A stretch of DNA of 64,000 nucleotides, from the NCBI RefSeq assembly GCF_032118995.1, contig NC_092665.1, positions 3,570,001-3,634,000 on the forward strand. The letters run 5' to 3'. The notes beneath the pieces were generated by a model. It had not been told where the DNA came from and did not search any database. It saw only the letters and a program-made list of their open reading frames with translations. The DNA comes from Asterias amurensis (taxonomy: Eukaryota > Echinodermata > Asteroidea > Forcipulatida > Asteriidae). Of the stretch, positions 35,001 to 45,000 are shown in pieces. Within the stretch, counting starts at the first letter, position 1. Each line of letters opens with the position of its first letter. The position numbers and the translations under genes were made by a program.

Positions 35001-38000
35001 TTCATTCTAAAGCAGTATTTCTGCTGCTCTTTAAAAAGTCTGGCGGCCCACCTCCTTTTGGGAGAGGGGCCAAAATCATCAACTCACTGTGAAGATTTAA
35101 CCATTGAACATCTCTCTGCAAATGTATAGAAAACCTTTCAAGAAAACTTAGAACTTACAAACTTGTCTTATTGGTTCTTCTCCTGCTCTACAGCCCGGAA
35201 TTCTTCGACACTCACTTGGGATGTTGTCCTCGCCCGAGTCATTGGGATTAAACCATCCCTCTTTGCATTGACAAGTTATGTCTGCGATGGGCGTGCAATC
35301 AGAGGTCTGTGGGTATAAAGAATTGTAGTAATAAAAAGTTAAGAAAGAAAATTCAGAAGAAGAATTTTAGCCATTAATTATTAGGCACACTTAAAGGCAG
35401 TGGACACTGTTAGTAACTACTCAAAATAATTATTAGCATAAAACCTTAAGTGGTAATGAGTAATGGGGAGCTGTTGATAGTATAAAACGTTGTGAGAAAC
35501 GGCTCCCTCTGAAGTAACGTAGTTTTTGAGAAAGAAGTAATTCTCCACGAATTTGATTTTGAGACCTCGGCTTTAGAATTTGAGGTCAAGCATCTGAAAG
35601 CACACAACTTCGTGTGACAAGGGTGTTTTTTTCTTTCATTATTATCTTGTAGGTTGAGTGTTGGCTCTTACAAGTTCACTATTTATTTTATAGTTTCTTC
35701 CTATTTCTCCACACCATGCAAAGCTTCAAACAATACTTTCACAGGTTTGTTATTTTGTGCATGTGTTGAGATACACCAAGTGAGAGGACTGGTCTATGAC
35801 AATTACCAAAGGTGTCTAGTGTCTTTAAGACGAAGTTTCTCCTTTGCTGCTTGGCAGGTAAAACTACAACAAAAGCTCAATCTTCGTAAATAGGGAAATG
35901 GTGTTGGTACTCTTTCAAAAACAGAACAAGCAAGGTTTGAATGAACCTATGAATGAAGACTCAGACAATCACCTTTTCTTGGTTCGCTTTGCACCTTTCT
36001 GTGCATCTATATGGAACAGTCGAGTTGTTCACCCTATCCATGTATTCGAATCCATAGCGAACGCTTTGGCAGCTGAGAACAAAATGAAAATATGCAGAAT
36101 TGTTTTAAATCTTGGGATCTATAACTTTAACGGAACACGTTGCCTTGGATCGGTTGAGTTGGTCTTTGAAAAGCGTTCTGTAACCGTTTGTTATAAAATG
36201 CATATGGGTAGAAAGATGTTGTAAAATTAGATTACAATGATCCACACAAAATGCCTCGAAATCGCACGGTTTTCCTTTTTACCTCGTCGACTCACACGGT
36301 TGGCCATTTATGGGAGTAAAATTTTTGACTCCAATAAATGGCCGACTGTGTTAGTTCGCACAGTAAAAGGAAAACCACGCAATTTTAAGGCAAATTTGTG
36401 TGGATCATTTTATTTTACTTTTAAAACATCTTTCCAACTATATGCATTTTATTAAAAAAACGGTTACAAACACTTTTTATAGACCAACTCGTCCGATCCA
36501 AGGCAACAAGTTCCTTTAAGCCATAATATCAAAGAAATAAAATGTATTGGGGTTTAATGTTATTTCATTCTTCTTGAAAGATATATTACAGCATTTGGTG
36601 ATCAGACAAAAAGGAAAATAATATTTCTAAATTCGAACTTTTAATCCATCCATTTTTTTTTTCTTGCTGTTGTTTCTTCTTCTTCTTCCTGAAGATAGTC
36701 AAACTGCCAGACACACCGGGGCGAACCCCTTCTCTTTGCAATAAGTGTGTACTGGGGTCTTTTACGTGCGTTGATAGTTGATATATAAACACATGGGACC
36801 TACAGCTTTATGCCCTATCCAAAGGACGAAGCAGTGGTTAACTGTCTTGCTTAAGAACACAATTGTCATGACTCCCGAACCCACACTCCCTTGAACAGGG
36901 TCAGTGCTCGAGTTCGGTGGCTCTGGGCGGTGCTCTTAACCGCTTGGCCTCGACAGTCGACACCTCAAGTATGTTTTTTCCTTATGAGCAAAATAAACTT
37001 CACAATAAAGCTTACATGGTAATCTGCTGGGGCTCAATGTTAACTGCTGAACATGTGCAGAAGGTTCTTATGTATCGTCCCAGGTTGCATAGACCGCAGC
37101 AACAACTTCCGTTTTCATCTTCATGCTGATACCGCCTATCTTGCAGGTTTAGATGCATCTTATCACGAAGAACAGACATTTGGCCCTTTCAGAATAAAAA
37201 TGTTTTTTAAAAGCAGCAATTAAGTTTTCGAATATGATTTAACGTGTGTGCACACCAGAACAATTCAACCATTTTGTACCGTCCTTTGCCATCACAAAAC
37301 AGGCTAGATTTACTTTGGGCACAATTTGTACATATCTCAGTAGAAGTTAACACTATTAAAGGCAGTGGACACTACTGGTACAAAATAATGATTATCATAA
37401 AGCCTTTCTCGATTACGAGTAATGGGGAGAAGTTGATAGTAAAACATTGTGGGAAACAGCTCCCTCTAAAGTGACATAGTTTTCGAGAAAGAATAACTTT
37501 CCACGAATTTGATTTTGAGACCTCAGATTTAAAATTTGAGGTGTCGAAATCAAGCATCTGAAAGCACACAACTTTGTGTGACCATAGTGCTATAAGGGTG
37601 TTTTTTCTTTCATTAAGATCTCGCAACTTCAACGACCGATTAGGCTAAAATTTTCACAGGTTTGTAGTTTTATGCACCAACTGTTGAGATATACCAACTG
37701 TGAAGACTAGTCTTTGACAATTACCAATAGTGTCTATGGTCTTTAAGTCTTACATTTTGTAGTACCATGGGAATTTCAACACATGCATTATGCTAGTGAA
37801 TTTTGACATTAGTTTGTGATATCCTGGTACTGAGCTCACAGATGTTAAAGCCCTTGGACCCTTTCGGTACGAAAAAAACCAAAAAGTTCACAGATTTACA
37901 AATAACTTACAGGGTTTACAGAACGTAGTGGTGAAAGACTTCTCTTGAAATATTATTCCATGAAATGCGAGAATTACGGATTTATTTTTTAACACATGTC

Positions 38001-39383
38001 ATGACACGGCGAAACGTGCGGATACAAGGGTGGGTTTCCCGTTATTTTCTCTCGACTCCGATGACCGATTGAGCCTAAATTTTCACAGGTTTGTTATTTT
38101 ATATATAAGTTGTGATACACGAAGTGTGGGCCTTGGACAATACTGTTTACCGAAAGGGTCCAATGGCTTTAAATTTGCATCAAGGATAAAGAATACTTAT
38201 TTTTCTTTTACCCTTATACTGATGTCGCCTCCGGACGGGAGCATATGCTAGTTGCGATAGCGTACTTCTCCCGACTTCAAGGCTGTTGGGAGGAGGGTTA
38301 CTATGGCAACTACTCTTATGCTTGCTCACTAAATCTCCAAAGATGAATCTCCAAGCCTGTTTTACTTGACACTCTTGGATAAAATCTTTTACTACAGTAC
38401 AGGCAGTAGGCCTACAATTGAGTTTGCACTTACGTCTGGGCCAAGTGTGAACCTTTCAGTCGTGCTCCTTTTTCCTTTCTGGGCGGCTTCGCTGTAACTA
38501 TTAGTAGGCTTTTCACTGTCACTGTCAGTGTCAGTGTCAGCATAACACTGTAAAATTTGAACAAAAACATTGGAAGACAATTCAACAAATAACTTCAGAG
38601 GCACTATATTATAAAGATAAATTGCATAATTCAACTTCTTAACTAGGATATTGGTAGACTAGGGCGCTAGATTCCTTTTTTCGAATTTTTGACATTATTG
38701 GTTAGCTATGATGACCAATATTGTCAAAATTTTGCGCTAGATTCTTTTTAACGAAATTTTGACATTATCGGACAGCTAGATGACCGATAATGTCAAAATT
38801 TCGAAAAAAGAAATCTAGCGCCCCAGTCACTGGGTCTAGCCTAGGATAGTGGGGATATTTCCCTTATATTATAACATAAGGAAATTATCCTCAATATCTA
38901 AGGCTGGAAGTATAGCCCCTAAAGACCTTATGCACATGACGTCATTTCAGTACGGCGCCCCGCCTTGAGGTCAATAGGAGGTTGTTCATTGGCCAATCTA
39001 TGTGTGTTTCGATTGTTTCGTCACTGTTTGACCTCAAAGATGGCGGCTGGATGACGTCAATGCATAAAGTCTATTTGTCTACAAAGAGCGCATTTAGTTA
39101 ACGACTCTATGGACAATTAATATTTTTACCTATAGTCTCACATAATTATAATAATTAATAATATCACCGAACTATTACAAGTATTTGTTTTTTTTAAGTT
39201 CAATTTATTACAGATTATAGGCCTGTAGTTTTTTTGTTTTATTCTAATAATTGTTAATGTAAGTTCATGATGATGATGAACGTTCAAGCACGGAGGTTCA
39301 AGTGAAGTTCCTACCGTAACCATCATCACAAAATACACGACTGTCACTGTCAGTGTCAGTGTCCAGGGCCAGGTCAAATCCAT
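32048..39383 (-). CDS. TNF-receptor-like type I membrane protein with an ITIM-type tail
   Basis: Nine exons, 39383-39315, 38547-38434, 37185-37016, 36072-35973, 35306-35159, 34405-34157, 33434-33342, 32356-32195 and 32064-32048, join in phase to 373 residues. Residues 1-23 are a signal peptide (MDLTWPWTLTLTVTVVYFVM). Residues about 62-240 contain cysteine-rich repeats: CCCGLCNLG, then CTERC, CQCKEGWF and CQQCQQGYF, typical of TNF receptors. A Thr/Ser-rich stalk follows. Residues 329-350 (AFFILLTLNLFLLSVFVGYM...) span the membrane, and the 23-residue tail has KCKK and VTYSEV. There is no death domain. Exon order and phases match copies A and B. Extracellular ligand binding is likely; ligand and signalling role are unknown. 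Exon 3's 5' edge is the least certain. Confidence 0.85.
32195..32356 (-). other. Transmembrane plus ITIM exon
   Basis: This exon alone encodes residues about 315-368: a juxtamembrane segment, 22 hydrophobic residues, the KCKK stop-transfer and the motif VTYSEV. That fits the ITIM pattern [I/V/L/S]xYxx[I/V/L], with Tyr364 as the possible phosphosite for SH2-domain phosphatases. Splicing to the 17-base last exon adds ATADH. Confidence 0.8.
32433..32645. mobile_element. MITE, GGACCCTTCCCATAAAATATG family
   Basis: Relative of 26102-26322; the right end is decayed. It lies in the intron just upstream of the transmembrane exon. Confidence 0.65.
32848..33085 (-). mobile_element. Truncated TTAA-type MITE, family 1
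   Basis: Starts TTAAAGGCACTGTACACGTT and carries the family interior in reverse; the other end is missing. Confidence 0.7.
33509..33630. mobile_element. Short MITE, GGGTGCGTTCGTTTAGC family
   Basis: GGGTGCGTTCGTTTAGCTTC pairs with GAAGCTAATCGAACGCACCC. Relative of 12123-12376. Confidence 0.8.
34463..34695. mobile_element. MITE with GGCCCAATTTCATAGAGC ends
   Basis: The left end pairs with CAGCTCTATGAAATTGGGCC. An inner pair, GGATTACCAACCA and TGGTTGGTAATCC, makes a double hairpin. Confidence 0.85.
34696..34985 (+). mobile_element. SINE body, headless
   Basis: GGTTCGAATCCCAGTCGTGA (B box), CTACCCAGGGGTAAA, CTCCCCAGGGAGCTGA and AAGGCCCAGTGACCA. Same subfamily as 21001-21335. Confidence 0.65.
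35391..35828 (+). mobile_element. TTAA-flanked MITE, family 1, with internal insertion
   Basis: TTAAAGGCAGTGGACACTGT at the left and GTGTCTAGTGTCTTTAA at the right. About 80 bases (roughly 35650-35735) are unique to this copy. It lies in the intron between exons 4 and 5 of the ITIM-type gene. Confidence 0.8.
36127..36519. mobile_element. TTAA-flanked foldback MITE, family 3
   Basis: TTAACGGAACACGTTGCCTT at the left and AAGGCAACAAGTTCCTTTAA at the right, with long arms meeting at GGCCATTTATGGGAGT. A sister copy is at 59512-59902. It sits 55 bases upstream of the exon 4 acceptor of the ITIM-type gene. Confidence 0.85.
36690..36957 (-). mobile_element. SINE with tRNA-Ser/Leu-like head, reversed
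   Basis: CCGGGGCGAACCCCTTCTC, TTTTACGTGCGTTGA, a CCAAAGGACGAAGCA segment and the reversed head GCTCTTAACCGCTTGGCC. Confidence 0.7.
37356..37746 (+). mobile_element. TTAA-flanked MITE, family 1
   Basis: TTAAAGGCAGTGGACACTAC at the left and a right end reading GTGTCTATGGTCTTTAA. Intron between exons 2 and 3 of the ITIM-type gene. Confidence 0.8.
37845..38172 (+). mobile_element. TTAA-flanked MITE, family 2
   Basis: TTAAAGCCCTTGGACCCTTT at the left and GGGTCCAATGGCTTTAA at the right. Confidence 0.85.
38249..38313. mobile_element. Mini-MITE with AGTTGCGATAGCGTA arms
   Basis: TAGTTGCGATAGCGTA pairs imperfectly with GGGTTACTATGGCAACTA. Confidence 0.6.
38658..38839. mobile_element. Foldback element, GGGCGCTAGA/TAGACCCAGTGAC family
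   Basis: GGGCGCTAGATTCC at the left, with paired TTGACATTAT...ATAATGTCAA segments inside, and GCGCCCCAGTCACTGGGTCT at the right. The left outer terminus is lost. Confidence 0.65.
38931..39072. mobile_element. Short MITE with AGACCTTATGC ends
   Basis: AGACCTTATGCACATGACGTC pairs with GACGTCAATGCATAAAGTCT. Relative of 6895-7060. It lies in intron 1 of the ITIM-type gene. Confidence 0.7.
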
Positions 39384-39507
39384 GGTCACACGTCACTAGC
39401 ACACTCACTGCTGCAGAAATGGACTGAGGAGTAGGCAGACAGTTTACTCTGAGTCTGAAGGATTTCGCGGGATCGGGTATGGCTAGAGTAGGAAAAACGA
39501 GTACGAC

Positions 39508-39520
39508 ATTATATTATAAC
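39508..39520 (-). promoter_or_regulatory. TATA-like box of the ITIM-type TNFR-like gene
   Basis: On the minus strand GTTATAATATAATG lies about 125 bases upstream of the start codon at 39383. A transposon terminus follows at 39546, so the native upstream region is very short. Confidence 0.35.
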
Positions 39521-39895
39521 AACTTGTTAAAAGAACTTTTTCATAAGGCCAAACAAAATAAATGTTGTGTTTACGGTAACCCGACCGACCTGAATTTTTT
39601 GCGGCCGAATTGCCGACCTCAAAACATTTTTCTAAATATTTTGTGAGTTGTTAAAATTTTAAATGAGAATTTTAACATGTTGCCTCACTTTAAAACTGTT
39701 TATTACGACTTACCAGTGTAATAATGCATTTTGCAAAAATCATGGCGATATCAAAACTTGTGCACCCGGCCCACGCCTAGCCTAGCTTACTGTACTGCCA
39801 CAATTTTTTCTGTGAAAGGTGCACGCGCCACCCGATGCCCGGCCCCGACGCACCCGCTGTGTTCACAGCGTACTTCGGGGCGATCCAATGTCACA

Positions 39896-40290
39896 CGAAA
39901 CGAAATTGGGCCCCTGGCAGCCGGCCGCATATTGGACACCACAACAAAACACGGTACAACAGTACAGTACAGCTAGCTGTCAGTGGTACAGCACGAAACG
40001 AAATTGGGCCCCTGGCAGCCGGCCGCATATTGGACACCACAACAAAACACGGTACAACAGTACAGTACGGCCGTGTCCGAAACGGCGACTTCGGCTACAG
40101 CTACGGCTAGATCGCGCGCGTCTGCCTATTCTTCAACACTGGTAGACGCGCTGATCTAGACGTAGTTGAGCCGAAGTCGTCGTTTCGGACACGGCCTACA
40201 GCTAGCTGTCAGTGGTACAGCACGAAACGAAATTGGGCCCCTGGCAGCCGGCCGCATATTGGACATCACAACAAAACATGGTGTAGCTGT
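39896..40290. repeat. Tandem repeat, about 98-bp unit, three copies, one interrupted by a MITE
   Basis: ACGAAACGAAATTGGGCCCC starts units at about 39896, 39994 and 40222. The second unit is split by the MITE at 40069-40196. Confidence 0.85.
40069..40196. mobile_element. 128-bp MITE with TAC target duplication
   Basis: GGCCGTGTCCGAAACG at the left pairs with CGTTTCGGACACGGCC at the right. TAC flanks both ends (40066-40068 and 40197-40199), and the uninterrupted neighbouring repeat unit shows the empty site. Confidence 0.9.
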
Positions 40291-40381
40291 CAGTGGTGTA
40301 CAGCACGTGGGTGACCGGCCGCGTACGTTTACAACACGTTTTACACTACGGACAGACTGCGAATGAAAACTGCATCAAAAC

Positions 40382-40657
40382 ATGGCGTCGACGTCAGGCA
40401 GTTCTTCGTGCGGTAACATGAACAAATTGTTTAGCTTGAAAACAGAAAAGTGCCTCCATCAGCCAGCCAAGTTGAAGCTAGTAAACATCGATGTCAGCAA
40501 GACATTTCTCAATATTTTCGAAGATCACCATGGGCCAAACTTTTATCACGTTTGTGCTCACAACACACATTCAGATCAGATCAGGCTGACATTCAAAATA
40601 ATAAGTTTGACCCTCAAAAGTGTTTATTCATTTTGCTATATTATTTTGGGGAAAATG
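40382..40657 (+). CDS. Possible first exon inside the 35-bp-TIR transposon
   Basis: A frame starts with a good context (AAACATGGCG) and reads MASTSGSSSCGNMNKLFSLK, then PAKLKLVNIDVSKTFL and HHGPNFYHVCAHN. It ends at a strong donor (GTGAGTTG at about 40658). I do not recognise the protein. Its place between transposon ends suggests an N-terminal transposon-protein exon or a captured host exon. No downstream exon was found. Confidence 0.25.
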
Positions 40658-41249
40658 TGAGTTGTGAGTTTCGGCTCTGTTGTTAATGTTATGGTACACC
40701 TTGCACCACTGAGCCTACTGAGTGACATCATTTTCACCCAGCAACCCGGAGGTTCGTCAGTCTGGGTAAAGTGCAAGTAAGTGTACAACAATGGAATGAA
40801 AAATGTGAATAAAATAACCACACCTCAAATTGAAAGTTGGTAAAACTGATGTCAGCATTTAAAACATGGCCCTGATTTTATGGTAAGATAAAAAGTTTCC
40901 TTGTAACTTCTAAAGCGCTTGCAACTTGACCTATGTTATGTTTTTTCTAAAACAACTTATAAACTTTTATATTTTACCACTTTCCAACATGAGGGTTTAT
41001 AACTTGATGAGTCGAACAAGGTTAGTATAATTCATGGTAACGGGTTTAAAATATTAACAAATAACTCAAAATTCAAGAACTTAAAAATAAAAATAAAATT
41101 ACAAAATAAAATTATTTTCCTATTTTTTAGGGCCGTTACCGTAAACACAACATTTATTTTGTTTGGCCTAAGTTGCACAAATCATGCAATCGCTGCATGA
41201 AATCATTGTCGGCCTCACTTGTCGTCCACTGATTGGTCGCCACCCTGTT

Positions 41250-41914
41250 TCGGCCCAACTTTAGATTCATCCCAACTGCAGTTGGGACTGGTCCCAACTT
41301 GGGTGTTACAAAACTTTAGTTGGGGTACATAGATCTATAAAAATAATAAAAAATAAAAACAATTAAAAAAACTAGTCTTCTAAACGTGTCGATTTGTCAT
41401 CCGTAATGCGCCTTATTTTTGACCGCGCGAGGGCGTTATAAATAGTATTTTTATCACTTCCGTTCCGGGGTATACGCGATTCGCCCTGCACAAATCAATA
41501 GGCGTTTGTCACTTATGTTGCGCCGTAGTTTCAATTTGCTTTAGAGGTGGATTATAACGGCTCCTTTAAAAGTCTTATTGTCTGTGATGGATTAGATGTC
41601 TGTGGTGGTAATGTGTTCCAATCTTTAATAACTGTTTTGGGTATGAATGAATATAACACCGGAAGTGATTGAGAGCGCCCTCACACGGTCAAAAATATGG
41701 CCCATTAGATGAATATAATGTGTAAATAAAATAATCTTTCCGAGCCTGTATGTCTGCTAAAACTGCTGAGGAGATCTTAAGTTAAATAGTTGTCTGAAAA
41801 TAGCGCCCTCGTTTTTTATTTTGACAAATCAACACGAGAATTTCATGATGCAAGACTAGTTGCAGTTGGGCCGTCCAAACTGTAACACTAGTTGGGACCA
41901 GTGGAACCAGTCCA
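41250..41914. mobile_element. Inverted-repeat element abutting the copy A TATA box
   Basis: GGACTGGTCCCAACTTGGGT and TGTTACA at the left (41288 on) pair with TGTAACACTAGTTGGGACCA and CCAGTCC at the right. A second nested pair is GTCGATTTGTCA near 41389 and TTGACAAATCAACACG near 41820. No coding sequence. Confidence 0.65.
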
Positions 41915-41920
41915 TGGAGC

Positions 41921-41928
41921 TATATAAA
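41921..41928 (+). promoter_or_regulatory. TATA box of TNFR-like copy A
   Basis: GAGCTATATAAAAGCAG is a canonical TATA box; transcription would start near 41950, giving a 5'UTR of about 145 bases to the start codon at 42095. Confidence 0.65.
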
Positions 41929-42094
41929 AGCAGCCCATAGAGCTCTATGAAGCAGCCCCAACACATTTAGCGGACTTCCACTGCCTGCGTAGTTGATAGC
42001 GCCCACAACCACTTGTCTTCTGACGAAGGAAGTTTCTCTCGAAATTTCGTTAAACTTAAAATCACTGACTGACAACAAATATAATTCCTCCATA

Positions 42095-45000
42095 ATGACT
42101 GCAAAGTATCTTACTCTATTTGCAATGAATCTGGTGAGTGAATCAATTGTTATTTAATGTGAATTTATCAATATCAGTCACTTCTGAAACTTAGTTAAAA
42201 AAATGAAAATTGAAAGGCAAACAGTAAACATGTTGGGGTGCAATCTTTGAAAATGGACTTCATGCAAATTCGCGCAATGTGCCATTTTTTACAGCGCAAT
42301 TAAGTTCCTTGCATAATTTTGAAATTTGCACAGGGGTAGCTGGGGCGCAAACTGGAAACGAAGTGAATAAGAACATTGTTTAGACCATGGAGTAGACTAA
42401 ATAAGAGGTCCGAAGTAGCAAAACGAGCATTGATTGATGCTGGATGTTTATTATAAATGTCTGAAGCAGTTGATAAATTCTCACTATTAAAAGACACTAC
42501 ACTTTCATTCTGAATCTTTGGATAACTTTCCGTATGGCGCCACACCTTTTCACTCATTTTTTAGTCTTTTACAAAAAGGGATATCTCATTTGAGGTTAAT
42601 TAGATACTATTATTTCATATCAAATGAAAAAGTGGTGGCGCTATACGGAAACTTTTCCGAATCTTTTATCGACATGGAATCCCACATACCAGCTCTTCAG
42701 TCTACGGCTACGCCAGCTCCTTCTTCCCACGCACCATCCGGGACTGGAACAACCTCCAAGTTGATCCTGCGGCGTACCCGTCCCTTGACGCTTTCAAACT
42801 GGTGTTAAGGGACCCCCGGCTGAAGTAAACCTCATCTCCAGCTTTTTACTCGCACCTGTACATAATTCTATCTGCACTTGACACAAATTCCTGTTGCCTA
42901 AGTCAACACGTGCGCTCACACGCAATGCGTACATCTTCAACCATTTGAAGGCTGCACTTTACAAGGAAGAAGAAGAAAAGGATAACAAACAATCATTCAT
43001 TCATTCAGATAATGGCTAGACCCTACTTCCACCAAAAGTAAGGCAATTGCATTTTGCATTATTATTGTCAACTACATCATATACATGTACATGACTATGG
43101 TATGAAAACAAGTTATTTATAAAATTAAAACTTTGGTTATTATCGTGGACCAATTACTGACCTTTATTACTTTAGACTTTTTTTATATGCGGGGCATGTC
43201 TGGATCTGGATGTCATACGGAAACTTTTCCTAACATGTGGCCATGTTGCGATAGCTGAGCTGATCTGCGGAAGGTGGTGGGAGTGTCTCACTCTCACAAG
43301 TGACATGGTGTTATAGAGCAGAAGGCAAAGTGCTGCTGCTCCTGTGATGAGACAGGGAGGCCTAACCAGCCTACTTCTAGAAACTGTAAGGCCCCCCCCC
43401 CCCTTTAGGGGATCCTTATAGTTTCTAGGTAGAAGTATACCCGGCGCAGTTATTTATAGATGGTCTGCCTACAGGTACAATTCTAGGCAGAGGTCGCCCT
43501 AAGCTGCGAGACAATGTCACAAACTGACAAAGTGGAGTGGTAGTAGAAGTGTAGCGATCGAAAGAGAACATGATGGCGGAGACTCCAGGCGTGCCCAGAC
43601 AGGGAGGCCTAACCAGCCTACTTCTAGAAACTGTAAGGCCCCCCCCCCCCCTTTAGGGGATCCTTATAGTATCTAGGTAGAAGTATACCCGGCGCAGTTA
43701 TTTATGGATGGTCTGCCTACAGGTACAATTCTAGGCAGAGGCCGCCCTAAGCTGCGAGACAATGTCACAAACTGACAAAGTGGAGTGGTAGTAGAAGTGT
43801 AGCGATCGAAAGAGAACATGATGGCGGAGACTCCAGGCGTGCCCATTACAAATTTGAGGATGAGGACAAGTCTTTGCCAAATGATGATGATGATTATGAT
43901 AACTGAACCCTTCATCCTCCCGACGGTCGTAGACCGGAGGGCTACGGTTCATGTCATGGAGGATGGAGGGATACGATTATCGTAGCCCCATCAATAGTGC
44001 CAATTACGCTAGACTCCCTCCGCTTCTTGACCCTACGCATCTCTCTCCAGCATATTTGATAATTTTGCACAAATTATGCCATGGGGCTACAATTATCGCA
44101 ACTAGGTTTTCCATTGCCGCATTATGGGTTGTATAACACTCATTAGTTTTCATCAACGAATAATATCCATCAATATTGACAAGTTTTGAAAAGTTAATAT
44201 CGTGTTGATGAGGTTTGCTACCCTTACAGTACCACCATGTTGTAGTTAGTTGGTTGAAACTTAGGAGAAAGGGGTGCCACTCAGGGACATAGTGGAGTGA
44301 TATCATTGAACCATGATGTTTTTTTGTTTTTTCTTGCAGGGGTTGCTGCTAATAGTTTTTGTTCCATCTGTAAGTGACAGCACACAACCTTCAAGTTCTA
44401 TTTTGGGACCAAATGTAAGTCTTTGTTATCTTTGTCTTTTAGTTGGGATAATCATATCGCTCGATCCTTGTGGAAGTGTCTTGGCCGAGCGGTTTAGAGC
44501 ACCGAATTCAAACTCTGGTGTTACTGATCAGCAGAGTGTGGGTTCGAATACCCAGCCGTGACACTTGTGTCCTTAAGCAAGACACATAACCATTGCTTCG
44601 TCCTTCGGATGGGACATAAAGCCATTGGTCCCATGTGTTGTGTAACGCATGTAAAAGAACCCAGTGCACTTATCGAAAAGAGAAGGGGTTCGCCCCGGTG
44701 TTCCTGGCTGTGGCTGCTAAATGCGCCGTAGCACCTTATAAACCCTTATAAGGTGCTATATAAATGGGTCTCAGAATTCATAACTTTCAATGACCTCTCT
44801 TTCTGTATGTTGGTAGATATGTTCGCTATAAAATAAGACTTTGATATCATTACCGAGAGATAACCATCCAAGAGGAACGAGGGTAACAAACAACGCTACT
44901 AAAGTTTCTTTAAAAACTTAGTGACTACATGTTTCTCTTTTTGGACCAGCTTGCAAAATGATGAGAACCCTCTAGCTAAGCCCTCCAGCACAGTTGTTGA

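Larger units (their letters stand above)
39546..41169. mobile_element. 1.6-kb DNA transposon with perfect 35-bp terminal inverted repeats
   Basis: AGGCCAAACAAAATAAATGT runs on into GTTTACGGTAAC (39546-39580) and is repeated in perfect inverted form at 41135-41169. Inside are a 98-bp tandem repeat, a nested MITE and an open frame at 40382-40660. No transposase motif is recognised and no target duplication is clear. Confidence 0.8.

Noticed and set aside
35898-36224. Plus-strand 108-residue frame
   Set aside because: Its opposite strand carries exon 4 of the ITIM-type receptor, and the rest overlaps a foldback MITE.
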